Source: Agrypnia vestita
Taxonomy: Eukaryota > Arthropoda > Insecta > Trichoptera > Phryganeidae
Reading direction: 5' to 3'
Assembly (NCBI GenBank): GCA_016648135.1
Contig: JADDOH010023140.1
Location: forward strand, 62,001-126,000
Length of the DNA stretch: 64,000 nucleotides
Part shown: in pieces, positions 1-10,310 of the stretch
How the letters are laid out: each line of letters opens with the position of its first letter
Numbering within the stretch: the stretch's first letter is position 1
Position numbers and translations under genes: made by a program
Notes under the pieces: model-generated
What the model was told of the DNA's origin: nothing
Databases searched by the model: none
The model's input: the letters and a program-made list of their open reading frames with translations, nothing else

Positions 1-79
1 CCGTTACACCTCTCTGTAACATTGTTGAAGCACCCTGTGTCCGAACCACCGCACGGAATCATGTTCTCTCCTCTGCATT
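1..79 (-). CDS. CUB-LDLa gene, exon 5, partial (LDLa 2)
   Basis: Acceptor ACAAATTTAG ends at 80. In the frame dictated by exon 4 it reads ECRGENMIPCGGSDTG and onward, with cysteines spaced as in a second LDLa module. The exon continues past the left edge. Other frames hit stops within the window. Confidence 0.72.
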
Positions 80-3000
80 CTAAATTTGTCAAAATAAAAA
101 TAATAATGATTGGTCAAGTTGTATATAAATATATTCGTATATGTATATACAGGTATATTTTTTGAATACATATATATATTGACCAAATTAAATATCTAGG
201 AATTTTAATTGGTCTCTGGATTGGAATTTAATCTGAAATGGAACCTTTATACACACATATTTCAAACAAAATTTAAAAAAACATACTTTTTGAGAAATAT
301 TAGAAACTTCCTCTGTATAAAACTCTACTTTACTTTGAAATTTTTCGACTGTTCATAGAACGTGGCATAACTGCTTAGGGAGGAGCAAAATGAGTGCACT
401 CAAACCAATTATTGCAACTAAGAAAACTGTTATAAAAGTTATCCCCAAACCCCCAATATTAATAACGATAGATGAAATATGCAAAAACATTCAAAGAAAA
501 TTCAAACTTTGAAGTCGCTTATCTGCATATCTATTGATATTAGGGCCCGAATACAGAGTCAATACTTAACGATTGAAAGATTAAGGTACGCTTTTAAAAC
601 GAAATTTGCAGATCAAATTTACACTTTTTTTTAAAATAGAGATACGAACACGGAATATGTGTCACATAAATACTCTTACTATTTTCAAACTAAGCTAAAC
701 GTTTGTGCTATGAAAATAGGACTAACTTGCTAGTCTAGTTTGAGGTTCGAACCCGCGACCTTTAGATCACGAGGCGAGTGTCCTAACTACAAGACCAACA
801 AGCTACTCTTTTAAGGAGTACTTTAACCTTTTAATCATTTAAGTACTGACTCTGTATTCGGGCACAAGACATTGATGTTAGAACATTTTTGACCCATAAA
901 CAGGAATCTATATGCAAAGTATTATGGATTGGCTCTGTTACACCCTGTATTATATAAGGTGTCCAATTGGTACTGCCACTGGTACTGGTTCAAAAGGAAC
1001 CTACAGTAAGAGGACATCTCCAGTAACCTAAAAACAGCAATAGCAACCTAACTTAAGAATGAAATATAATATGAATCAAGATTACCATCGAAAACCAAGT
1101 TGGATTTAATCAAAGTGGTCATACAATCCCATTCATCAGACCCATCTTGACATTCTGGTTTTCCATCACATCGCGATTCGAGGTCCACACAACTCAATTT
1201 ATCAGCGCAATGGAACTGGTTCTCCTTACAAACATAGTAGGCTATGCGAAAACCCCGGCCTCCAGTATAAGCCTGCAAAATTAAAAAAAAAATACATGCT
1301 TAATAGTTTTTTTTAATTATTTATTGGTGTGAGAAAACTTTACAATACTCTTGATATTCAAAAATCCAGCCATTGATAATTCGATTCCATCAGATTTACT
1401 GAAGATAGCCGAGAACTTAAATTTTTTTCATGCTTTTGTAAATTATAACCTCCAGCAAGAATTTGACAAAAAAAAATTTTATTTAAAAAAACCTGCACAC
1501 AAAACGATAGCAAGAGGGTTGAATAATTTACATATGGTTTTTAAATAATCTGTACATCTCGCTACTTTGCAGGATTTCACAATTTTGCTGTTTTTTTATG
1601 CAATTTTGAGCGCTCTACATGCAATGTCATTTTTGAAGCAAATATATTACATGCGAATTTTGACTTTACGAGTTTGTAAAATATGTTGTAGGAGATAACC
1701 AACGGCAAGCGAGACGCACGAGGCATACCACAGGTCAACGACGCGAGCCCCAGCGAAGACAAAACACCCTGCTGCATCGGCATACGGACGACGCACGGCA
1801 CACTAGTCTAAAAATGCGATTTCTTTGTTTCCAATTGAAGCCCAGTCACCAACACCCACCATCTCACTCAGTGGCTTCTTGTACGGCGGAAGTCCTCTCC
1901 GATCAAAGCCTCACTTCTCAGGGAACTCTATATCGAGCGGAAGCTCTCTCCGATTAACTTCTCATTGTATACCTGTACTCTGCAAATTTTGTATTCATAA
2001 CTGTAACTTTTACTTGTCAATAAATTCTATTAAATCATCGCGACTTTGGAACTGCATCCACAACATCAGAGAACTACGACTCTGGCAAAAACGGAGTGGT
2101 GACCCTTATTCAACTCATAAGAAGCAGCTTGTTGGGGATAGCTTCTCGACCTTACCAAAGGGTCGATTCACGCACACCAACCCCGACAATGTAAATTTTA
2201 CAAAAATATAAGATTCTTTTTTTAATTACGCAAATTTACAGACTATGTGATTTACATACCTTTGATATAAGAAATTTAACAGTGGCATTCTGCCTTAGAG
2301 TGACATAATGCGACACTGAAACATTATGTCCGCAAATGGGAGCATGGGAGGTGAAGGACAACCAATTGTGAGAACAACACGGTGGTGATGAACAAATTGG
2401 ATCCTCTTCTATATCAAGGTCGGTCACTCTGAAAAACCAAAATTAATAATCTATCAATATTGGGTGGCTGAACCGGGTATTGGTTATTGTAAACACAAAT
2501 TATATTGGTGCAAACAGATAATATATTACATGCCTTAATATTGTTAAATGCCACATAAAACAATGTACGGTAGACTCTAGGGTGTTAGGGAAAAAAATAA
2601 CCCAGATTAAAAAACCCCAGATAATCTCCACAAAAAAAATTGGAAAATAATTACAAACACACAACTCCAGATTCTAAAAAATATGCATAATCATACGCAA
2701 CTGTACGACAAGAAAATACAATATTGAACATATGAAATAAGAAAATAATTACAAATCAACATTTTTTTGTTTTGTAAAATTATCACACATCATTTGTTCA
2801 CCAGCATTATAGTCATTCAATAACGATTTTACTGACTAACCACTTTAATTTTTGTTAATTATTTAAAGTTTTTGTTCTATAGTAAGAACAATGTTAAAAC
2901 TGGTACAAATTTTACAGATGAATCGAAATTTTTAAATATAAAAAAATACACGAAATCACACACAGTTATACAGCATGAAAATACAATATTGAACATATTA

Positions 3001-5088
3001 AATAAGAGAATAAAGAATTCAATAAATCCAAAAGACACCACTTAGGTACATATTTACATTATCAATTAGACTGGCGGTGCATTTTCATGCTTGTCAAAAT
3101 TAATATGCTATTGCATGGATTCCCAAAAACTTTGTGATTTGGGATGTTAACAATTTCGCAATTCTACGTGTTCATAATATCACCAGTTTTATATTTTATT
3201 TAGTTTAGAAAAATATGTTTACATTTTATAAAGAAATCTTTTATTGCTCCACGACTTTGTTAATTTGACCCCGGATAATTAGGAGCCTACTGAACCCTTT
3301 TTGGGCTCACGGTACCATATATGATACTCGGAGTTTGTGTTGAAAATATGTTTACTGGTTATGTTGTCCAATATGTGTAATATGTCTCAGGGTATCTGGT
3401 TAAATAAGAAATAGTTTTACTGACGGTGCACATTTTGACCTTAACATACAAATTTTAACTGAGTAATACTAGACATATATGCAAATATCTTATATGGTAG
3501 TGTGGGCCCGAAGAGGGTGCAGCATTTTTTTAGTAAAAGCATAAACATGCAGTCTAAGGGCCAGTTGTTTCAAGTTGGATTAAAGTAGTGGTTCGTTTAA
3601 AATATAGATTTTTGCGTCCTTCACCAATCAAACGATCCGTTTCCGTAAAAATCTATGCTTTAAACAAACTTTTATTTTAATCCAACTTGAAACAACCAGG
3701 CCTAAGCTGCACACCATGAATACCGTATAGTGGTGCTATAACAGTTTTTTGGTACATATGCTGAAAAGGAATATGATTATTAAAAAAGAGATAAATGCAG
3801 AATACCTAACCTAACCTAACCTAACCAAACATAATAACCATATACATATAATAATTAACTAAAAAACAACAAGAAAAAACATTATAAGACACTCACCAAT
3901 TCAAAATGAAATTAATCACTTTCATCTTCTTAATTAACTTTTGATAGTCTTAAAATCAGGCCCATTAATAAAATACAAGAAGTACCTACGTTCAATATTC
4001 ATCATATTTATTTCGTCTATAAATATTTTGTCATGTAAACTTATACATTGTCTATGATTTTCACATTTTTCCTCAGATACTACCTATGAAATGTCAAAAT
4101 ATACGGTACATTTTTCGAAACTTTAAATTGGGATATCTTATTTAATACTTACTATTTAAACGTAAATTATCTTTCATTTTGTTATTAGCACATTCAATAA
4201 TATAGTGAAATACTCATTTTCGTTGTTTATGCAATGGGACCATTGTATTGAATTTAGCCCCTACTATGAAAATAATTACGATTTTTAAATTGAAAATACT
4301 CGTTTAATATAAATAAATAATATTGTGCGACATTATTTTATGACATTATTAAAATCAGAATACTCAATTATACCGAAAAAATTTATTAATATTTCATAAA
4401 ACTCCCAACGCCCTATCCTGCATTCCACCCATTAAAAAAATAGAGATATTGCATTTATTTTTCAAAATCTCTGAAGTTTTTTTAGTTCCAATAATACAAG
4501 GGTTTTTTTGTATATTTCCTTTAAAAAAATAGTAACCCAGTATATATGAAATTGAGTTGACTGCACTTCAGATCACCATGCTAATGGAAATTAATACATA
4601 TGCAGTGATTTTCATCTTTTGTTTGTAATTTACATTAGCATGGTTACTAACGGCATTCGCGAGATGTCTTGTCTATCGTAAAAAATTGGTAAGATTGGTG
4701 AGATTTGAAAAATAATTCTACGATTTTGAGACTTGTCCAGATTTGGGTAACTTTGGAGGAATAAAGTTCAGAATTTTAACATAAACAAAGAGTAGTTAAT
4801 ACAAACTCACCTTAAATTAAGAACTGACCCTGCTGGATACAGAATTAACCATGTGCAACTAATACTACCAGGATAACCACGAGGATATCCTGGACTCGTG
4901 ATATCCCCGGATGGTTCTGTCAACTTCATGGGACCACATTGTATTATTAAACGCCCCTCAGATAAAACTGTAAAGGAAAAATTAGAGGTCACAATTAAAT
5001 AATCCAATAAAAATCACAACAGTTAATACAAGGACCTAAACTTACATGAAATGCCGATCAATATAACTAAACATTTTGAAAGGAACAT
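1..5088 (-). CDS. CUB and LDLa domain protein, LRP12/LRP3-like, five exons, 3' part off the window
   Basis: Spliced by eye from five exons on the minus strand: 5088-5046, 4967-4811, 2428-2260, 1272-1086 and 79 to beyond base 1. All junctions are GT-AG and the phases agree (1, 2, 0, 1), giving 211 codons with no stop. The protein starts with a hydrophobic signal peptide (residues 1 to about 19). A CUB domain follows (about 25-137), with Cys25-Gly, the SPGYPRGYP segment, a Cys-Thr-Trp and the closing GFRIAYYV. LDLa module 1 (138-173) has six cysteines and the calcium motif CDGKPECQDGSDEWDC. LDLa module 2 starts at Cys187 and is cut by the window edge. A CUB followed by paired LDLa modules is the layout of the LRP12/LRP3/LRP10 receptors. 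Neto proteins have two CUBs and one LDLa, so they fit less well. Secretion or surface location is inferred from the signal peptide; ligand and function are unknown. Confidence 0.82.
543..865. mobile_element. TIR MITE interrupted by a SINE
   Basis: Inverted arms of about 55 bp at 543-600 and 808-865 share GGGCCCGAATACAGAGTCA. The GGGCC-type ends after TTA suggest PIF/Harbinger ancestry, though the right end is worn and the duplication is not clear. The middle (about 601-807) is a separate SINE. Confidence 0.7.
601..807 (-). mobile_element. tRNA-derived SINE, family S1, copy 1
   Basis: On the minus strand it starts with a tRNA-like head (GTAGTTAGGACACTCGCC as A-box region, GGTCGCGGGTTCGAACC as B box, about 805-735). 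A body shared with copies at 29.0 and 44.2 kb follows (the segment complementary to AACACGGAAT...GTGCTATGAAAA). It lies inside a MITE. Confidence 0.72.
1086..1272 (-). CDS. CUB-LDLa gene, exon 4 (end of CUB plus LDLa 1)
   Basis: Acceptor TTTTGCAG ends at 1273. The exon opens with the last CUB strand (AYTGGRGFRIAYYV) and continues directly into a complete LDLa module with cysteines at residues 138, 145, 151, 158, 164 and 173 and the acidic SDE motif. The donor is G|GTAATC at 1085. It was chosen because the single leftover base joins in frame to the exon at 79. Confidence 0.85.
1687..2188 (+). mobile_element. Solo LTR, gypsy-like, in CUB gene intron
   Basis: A 502 bp segment begins TGTAGGAG and ends CCCCGACA. 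It is flanked by a perfect 4 bp duplication ATGT (1683-1686 and 2189-2192). It has an AATAAA polyadenylation signal near 2020 on the plus strand. No internal gag or pol sequence adjoins it, so it is a recombined single LTR. The 4 bp target duplication and TG...CA ends fit Ty3/gypsy-type LTRs. A 128-codon open frame within it (1825-2211) is not recognised as a protein. Confidence 0.65.
2260..2428 (-). CDS. CUB-LDLa gene, exon 3 (second half of CUB)
   Basis: Acceptor TTTTTCAG ends at 2429 and donor GTATGT starts at 2259. The reading frame begins VTDLDIEEDPICSS, the usual CUB strand after the first half, and includes an ICGH segment equivalent to the CUB 'CG' that follows the calcium-binding loop. 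It leaves in phase 0. Confidence 0.83.
3558..3702. mobile_element. Harbinger-type palindromic MITE, family M1, copy 1
   Basis: 145 bp with arms of about 60 bp that begin GGGCCAGTTGTTTCAAGTTG and end with its near complement. It is flanked by TAA (3555-3557, 3703-3705). Related copies lie at 12454, 24122 and 48091. Confidence 0.8.
3805..3825. repeat. Interstitial CCTAA repeat (insect telomere unit)
   Basis: Four tandem CCTAA units. TTAGG/CCTAA is the telomeric repeat of most insects. A run this short is an interstitial site, not a telomere. Confidence 0.75.
4575..4644. repeat. Short inverted repeat
   Basis: ACCATGCTAATG at 4575-4586 is repeated in inverse at 4633-4644, and the match extends about 8 bp inward with one mismatch. 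It could be a small foldback MITE. Confidence 0.5.
4811..4967 (-). CDS. CUB-LDLa gene, exon 2 (first half of CUB)
   Basis: Acceptor TTTACAG ends at 4968 and donor GTGAGT starts at 4810. The exon encodes the N-terminal half of a CUB domain: the first cysteine (QCGP), the SPGYPRGYPG turn and the CTW strand. It enters in phase 1 and leaves in phase 2. Confidence 0.85.
5046..5088 (-). CDS. CUB-LDLa gene, coding exon 1 (signal peptide)
   Basis: ATG at 5088 in an AAA-ATG context opens a short exon coding for MFLSKCLVILIGIS plus one base, a plausible signal peptide core. It ends at a consensus donor, GTAAGT, at 5045-5040. The next intron is only 78 bp. The start was chosen because a longer upstream reading frame is closed by stops and this ATG alone gives a hydrophobic leader in phase with exon 2. 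Confidence 0.75.
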
Positions 5089-5450
5089 TTTCCTTCCATT
5101 AAATGTGAAACGATGTTATTAGCAGGAAAATGACAGATAAAAATTTGTTTTTGTAAGAAAATGGATGCGACAATTGGTGACAATCGTGACAATAGACATT
5201 TGGTGCTGCCACATGTGAAAACAAACCCATAAACAAAAAAATACTTGAAGATGAGTGGCTCGAATTGCTTGTAAGATGGCTTTCCACAAAATTAAAAGTT
5301 GTATGAAAAATTGTCTATGATAAAACAAGCTGTCAAAGTTTGATGTTTTATAGCGGTTTCTCGGTTCAACGCGAGTCATGCCAACTTTTGTGTTATGATT
5401 AGTCGTTTGTTACAACGATTTTAAAGATCTGTAGTATATTTATACCCAAA
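5089..5450. promoter_or_regulatory. Shared divergent promoter and 5' UTR region
   Basis: The 362 bp between the two divergent start codons must hold both transcription starts and both 5' UTRs unless upstream non-coding exons exist elsewhere. I see no TATA box at a convincing distance from either start. Short open frames here (for example 5119-5379 minus) are shadows with no recognisable product. Confidence 0.5.
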
Positions 5451-5518
5451 ATGTCTTATGATTCTGAAGACATTAGTCTCACTTCCCAAGAACTTCAGGT
5501 TCTGTCGGAACTTGACAG
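5451..5518 (+). CDS. Utx: Utx coding exon 1
   Basis: ATG at 5451, then 22 codons rich in Ser, Glu and Leu (MSYDSEDISLTSQELQVLSE), ending with donor CAG|GTAAAT at 5519. The split codon AG|C makes the serine of LDSR. Intron 1 is 452 bp. Confidence 0.88.
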
Positions 5519-8396
5519 GTAAATATAGATTAACCTAATATTTTAATGACCACCGATTATATCTCGCATTAAAAATTAACAACGTTATATTCAATTTCTT
5601 CATATGAAAACTTCGCCGAATTCTTAGTTTTTTCTTATCAAATTATTTTCAAGGACGGGATTAGTGATAACCCTGTTTAATTGTGTTTTCAAAATGTCAT
5701 CACATTGACACTAATGTCAGTTTGATGACATTTGAAGTTTTGTACACATCAATACAGACTTAACAAGGTCCTAATATAAATAAGGCCATTACGAACCTCC
5801 TATACAGAATTTTCAAGATTGTTATGCTACATATATATAAAGGTTTTCTGATGGTCAAATGATTTCCAAAGCATAGTTGCTCAGAAACTCGATACAGATG
5901 AATAAAAGAAAGTTTAACCTCCATTTTTTATTAATTATTATAGAGAACTGACCTAAATATTGTTTTTCAGCCGACAGTTTGGTTTCCTCAAACTCAAACT
6001 TCCAGAAAATGCAAAGAAAAGAGCTATCATTCAGAAAGCTGTCAAGTATCTGGAAAAAATGCTAATCCAAGTTCAATCTCAGAAAGAGGAAGATAAAACC
6101 AAAATGGAAGATGAAGCTTTTAGTTTGATGGAGCAATTGGACGTCAATGATGATTCCGTTGTTCCTAAGGACATTAGCATTGATCCCAAGACGTTCTGCA
6201 AGCTAGGCCATTTCCACCTTCTTATGGAGGATTACTCAAAAGGTGAATAATATCGTTAGTCGTTAAATAGTGTTGTGTAAAATCAATCCGTTGTTTTAAA
6301 AAGTTACAATTATTGTTTTTTTAAAACTGGCTGAAAATACCAAATTCTAAAATATTCTCACTATAACAAGGTTGTCATATTAGTAAGATAAAAAAATGTC
6401 AGGACGTTTGAGTAAAATTTCTATGAGAAATGTTAAGGTTGGACATTCACTGCAAATACATATTTCGGCGTTTTTTTTTTATGAAAATGTGGGTTTTTAT
6501 TATTCATTTATATCAGAATGTGTATTCTAGACTGTAATGTTTTTAAAGCAATAACTTAGATATAACCTTTGTTCTTATATAAAAGTAATAAACTGAACAT
6601 TATTTACAATAATTAAGAAAATATAAGCATTAATCGACAGGCCGCGACCAAAAATATCGTTTTTAGTGTCCTAGGCGGCGCAAAATTTTAATGAGTTTTT
6701 ATGTGTACGCATAATATGTTTTTTTATACGTATAAAGTATTATTCATTATCTAGAATCCGTACTAAGGAAATTAAGAAATATTCAATATTATTAAAGTTA
6801 TAATGTTTTAAATTTGCAAGAAATTTTTACTTTTTTTCTTGATTTTAAAACGCTTTTTATTTATATAAAGAGATGATTTTAAACAATGTATTCTATTTAC
6901 TCCCGCACTTTGATGCTTCAATCACTGATTAAAAGTCTTTTTTTTTTTATTAAAAATATGTTACTTAACTATTATTTAAAAATAAAAATACCGAAGTATG
7001 AAATATGTCAACAAATGAATGCCGTGGGCTATGGCAAAGGCTGGACGTTTACCTGCGGCCGCTCATTGCTTTTGATGAAAACTCACTACGAAACGTGTTT
7101 TTATGCCAAATTTGACATTAATAAGAAGTATTATTATATTATACTATCGAAAGCAATATACATATAAAAATCATACACACAGGCATTTTGATATATGCAG
7201 TTGATCAATCGGGTGTTTCCATGTACTGTTGGCGCATAGACAATAAATATATTGTCTCTCTTAATCTCCTAATATTTCACTGTAGTAATAAATATGCCAA
7301 ATTTAACACACTAGAATGTTTATACAATATTGGATAGAGATAAGTCTCAGGCTCGAATTTCAAACTCGCAATCCAGCCTTAAGACATCTGTTAAACATCA
7401 AAATTAACAATGTGATAGTGTTTTACATATAGTAGCCGCTAAGCCATAATTGTTACATTATATTGCTATCTTGCAAATAGACGGCTTTAACACTTAATAT
7501 GCCGTGAACTTTTTTATAGCACAAATAATCTGAAGCTGGCAGTTTTTTTTGCATATTTTTAAGAAAAAATGTAAATACATGTAAATTGTTTAACTCAAAA
7601 TGTTATTATTATTTTTGGCTGAAAATTAAACTGGATACTCGTTATACCTTTTACTTTCACATTATTATATTGGCATGGGCGTGCATTGAGAACAAGAAGC
7701 ATGAGTTTTAGTTAAACCTATATTTGGAAAAAAATATCAAAATTAATATATTTATCTGACAGAATATTGTGAAATATTAAATCCTGAATAATATGTTTTT
7801 ATTGTGATTTGAAAATTACGAGACATATCTCTTATTTCTGTTTCTTTTCAATATATACACTTAGAAAAAGTCATGCTTCTTGTTCCCACTGCACGCCCCT
7901 GCTAGATACATCATTTAATTGAGTAGATTATGTTATACATAATGATTTAAAATAAATTATTTCGCTGATTCAAACAAATGCATAAATTTGTGTATGCATT
8001 TGTTTGGTCTGAGGTTTTAATAAATATTTTCACGTGATTCAATTGAGTTAAGTCATCTCAGGTTCAGAAACAGATATTTTTGTTTTGCTGTGCAACTGTA
8101 GCTAAAAATACTTTTTTTTTTCATAACTAGAATATGTGACAGTGCCTTAATAATTTCTCTATACATTTTCATTTCTAACTTAATCATTAAAGTCTGCCAT
8201 TTGGTGTCTTCTGATTTTACACAACATTATACATGGCCAAAGCCCTGAGCTAGCACTGATATTTATTTTTTCTATATTATTTTACAGCGATGTCCGCCTA
8301 TCAAAAATTCTTCAAGCTGGAACCAAACAATTGGAAGGATCCTCTTTTCATGTATGGTCTTGGTTTGTGCTACTATCACTTTAATGCCTATCAATG
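5451..8396 (+). CDS. Utx: KDM6/UTX-type histone H3K27 demethylase, N-terminal exons 1-3
   Basis: Three exons (5451-5518, 5971-6242, 8288-8396) join in frame (phases 2, 1, 2) to give the first 149 residues. The segment LDSRQFGFLKL followed by a charged stretch, then FCKLGHFHLLMEDYSKA, and the last exon with LGLCYYHFNAYQW match the conserved N-terminus and first tetratricopeptide repeats of UTX/KDM6A. In that family the TPRs bind partners within the MLL3/4-COMPASS complex, while the JmjC domain far downstream removes methyl groups from H3K27. Only the TPR start is in the window; the catalytic domain is not. An acidic linker of about 35 residues (around 60-93) precedes the TPRs and is longer than in vertebrate homologues as far as I recall. 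The start is the first ATG, in a CCAAAATG context, and it faces the CUB gene. Confidence 0.9.
5690..5736. repeat. Hairpin-forming inverted repeat in Utx intron 1
   Basis: AAATGTCATCA...TTGACA faces TGTCAG...TGATGACATTT around a four-base centre. It could be a foldback fragment. No evidence for a microRNA beyond the fold. Confidence 0.4.
5971..6242 (+). CDS. Utx: Utx exon 2
   Basis: Acceptor TGTTTTTCAG ends at 5970. The exon encodes the RQFGFLKLKLPENAKK segment, a helical Lys/Glu-rich stretch, and the first helix of the first TPR (CKLGHFHLLMEDYSK). Donor G|GTGAAT at 6243, phase 1. Confidence 0.92.
6243..7670. other. Utx intron 2, anonymous AT-rich DNA
   Basis: No recognisable gene or element. 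A 93-codon open frame at 6886-7167 has low-complexity composition and no familiar motif. Confidence 0.5.
7673..7902. mobile_element. TIR MITE, family M2, copy 1
   Basis: About 230 bp with ends GGGCGTGCATTGAGAACAAG and the inverse of GGGGCGTGCAGTGGGAACAA. Both are followed by GAAGCATGA. Copies or halves occur at 14106, 19380 and 36550. Ends of the CAGGGGCG type suggest hAT, but the 8 bp duplication is not visible. Confidence 0.68.
7971..8006. repeat. 14 bp perfect hairpin
   Basis: CAAACAAATGCATA and TATGCATTTGTTTG flank an 8-base loop in Utx intron 2. Confidence 0.55.
8288..8396 (+). CDS. Utx: Utx exon 3
   Basis: Acceptor TTTTACAG ends at 8287 and restores the frame as AMSAYQKFFKLEPNNWKD, followed by LFMYGLGLCYYHFNAYQW. 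This aligns with the KALSAYQRYYSLQ and YGLGLVYFHYNAFQW region of vertebrate KDM6A. Donor TG|GTAAGT is at 8397. I found no following exon (expected to open with a glycine-completing G, then Ala-Ile/Val) anywhere to 64000. Confidence 0.92.
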
Positions 8397-8399
8397 GTA

Positions 8400-9300
8400 A
8401 GTTGCATGCCTTATTTTACTTGTACATATTTGTTTAACTGATCCATTTTCATTATTTAATCATTTTATGTTGTATATATTATGAAAAGTGAACCAATTTT
8501 ATTGTGTTATTTTATTTTATTTTCTTGCGCCTAAATTTTAAAAAACCAGATTTGAATTTAGATACTGTATAAAATTTTCCTTGAGAGAATTCTAGATAAA
8601 CTTGTTAAAAAATAGAGATTGCTTGCAAAATCAAGCTCACATTTTATATGATGTTTCAATAATATATCTTGTAATATTGAAGATGATTGTTTCATCTGAA
8701 AATCTTTGTAAATTGTTTAAGCAGAGGTTTTGAAACTGGATTTTCAAAATTGAACAGTTTTTCTCTTATTCTAAATTGCATACAATAATAGTTGAAGAAA
8801 CATGTATTTTTTCCTTTCAAAAATATTAATATTTTTAGTAAAGTTTATAATCAATTTATAGCATATGTTAATTTGAACAGCTTTTAATTTAAAAAATATT
8901 TCCTTTATTTCATGTGTTAATGATTTCCATTTTTTGTGGCTCCATCTCTGAACAAAACTGAAAATTATTATTAAATGGTTTGTGTTTCGTCACACAGATG
9001 TCAATAAATGTGAAGGTTTATGTTAGAAAATTTATGTTATTTGTTATTTCAAACTAGTAATAATTTATGAATGATTGATGAATGCTTAAAACGTCAATTT
9101 TCAACATGCATTAGGTAGGTATACTTTTATAATATACGTATTTTGTTATTTCTCTTTTAAACTTTAATCACTACATACAAACATCTCGAAGACTCCGCCT
9201 AAAAGTTTTTTTATTGTTTTAAAAATTTTTCACGATCTTTTATTAAATGACTGTGTCTAGCTCTTATTAAAAATATTTGTTTTCAAAAATTGTCAATCTT
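8400..9300. other. Anonymous AT-rich DNA after Utx exon 3
   Basis: No gene, RNA or element recognised. Confidence 0.5.
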
Positions 9301-9910
9301 TTCTTACTCGTTCGCGGTTCATCCCGCAGCAAAAGTTTTATATAAACTCACCACGTGTATTATTGATCATCTTTCTGTATTCGCCTCTCATTCCCTCGCA
9401 TATTATTTTATCATATCTCTACGCTCCTCTACATAGTCTGTCTCGTATGAAGAATTCATAATAAAGTTGCATCTCTTTCCATCTCCAAACTAAGGGCGTA
9501 TTGTTTCCTCGTCGTCAATTATTACCGTCCTGCTCTCGCTTGCATTTAACAGACTCATCGCTCGTACGTCTATATTGCTTTTCTTTCTTTTCATAGGGTG
9601 TTTCCGTCACACACGTAACGTCTGTGTTTACCGATTGCGGTTTTGTACGACTCTCTCGCACTAATGTGCAGGTGCCTGTCGTCTCGCTCGTACTCACAGG
9701 ACGTTAGCCTACGTGCCGCCGCGCTCGTTCTCCTATCTGAGGGGCGACGTTGCCAAGTCTGCGTTCGCTCATCCCTAGCCCCCCACCCTTCTCTTCTTAC
9801 TTCGGAAAGGTGCATCTGAATACTTTCCGCTTCTTCCGTCACATTTCCTTTAGCATTGTTTTTACTATTACGGAATACACGTGTGCGCAGGCAGTTGCGC
9901 ACAACCATTT
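9300..9910. other. Patch of higher GC, unidentified
   Basis: C/T-rich on the plus strand with many CG dinucleotides. A minus-strand open frame of 105 codons (9908-9591) is Arg/Glu-rich but matches nothing I know. It could be old transposon coding DNA or a regulatory patch. Confidence 0.3.
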
Positions 9911-10310
9911 ATTTGATCTAATTTTATTTTTTCGGTTATTACTACTTATCAGATTTTTGAATATGTGTTGTGAACATTACGTTTTAAAAGTTAAACGTAA
10001 AATATTTATTTTAATTTTGTAAATAATAATCCAAATAGAATATAGCACTAATTCTGCTGCTAAACTATTTTAATATGGAAAGATTTGTTGCGTTTTTTGT
10101 TAAAATATATAGTAAAAAAATTGCATCCGTACGTACGCGTTGTAGGTACCTTCAATTTATGTAAACAATGTCAGACTGCAATGATATTTTTACAGAAAAA
10201 TCTGTAATCTTATGAAGATGACATACGATTTATGCAGATCTAAAATTCACGATAAATACAAATGAAAACTTACCAGGGTGATTTCGCCAGTGTTCCGGCC
10301 ACCTTCAGTA

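Larger units (their letters stand above)
2429..4810. other. CUB gene intron, mostly anonymous AT-rich DNA
   Basis: Apart from the MITE at 3558, the CCTAA run at 3805 and the palindrome at 4575, I see no coding or RNA feature here. Confidence 0.6.

Noticed and set aside
735..805. Possible tRNA gene (A and B boxes)
   Set aside because: No acceptor stem or proper anticodon arm; the same head-plus-body recurs at 29.0 and 44.2 kb, so it is a SINE.
1825..2211. 128-codon plus frame
   Set aside because: It lies within and beyond the solo LTR and overlaps its polyadenylation signal; not a gene.
5119..5379. 86-codon minus frame upstream of the receptor start
   Set aside because: Lies in the expected 5' UTR/promoter, ends before the exon and is out of register with it.
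7971..8006. MicroRNA precursor
   Set aside because: The arms are only 14 bp, too short for a typical precursor, and nothing else supports it.
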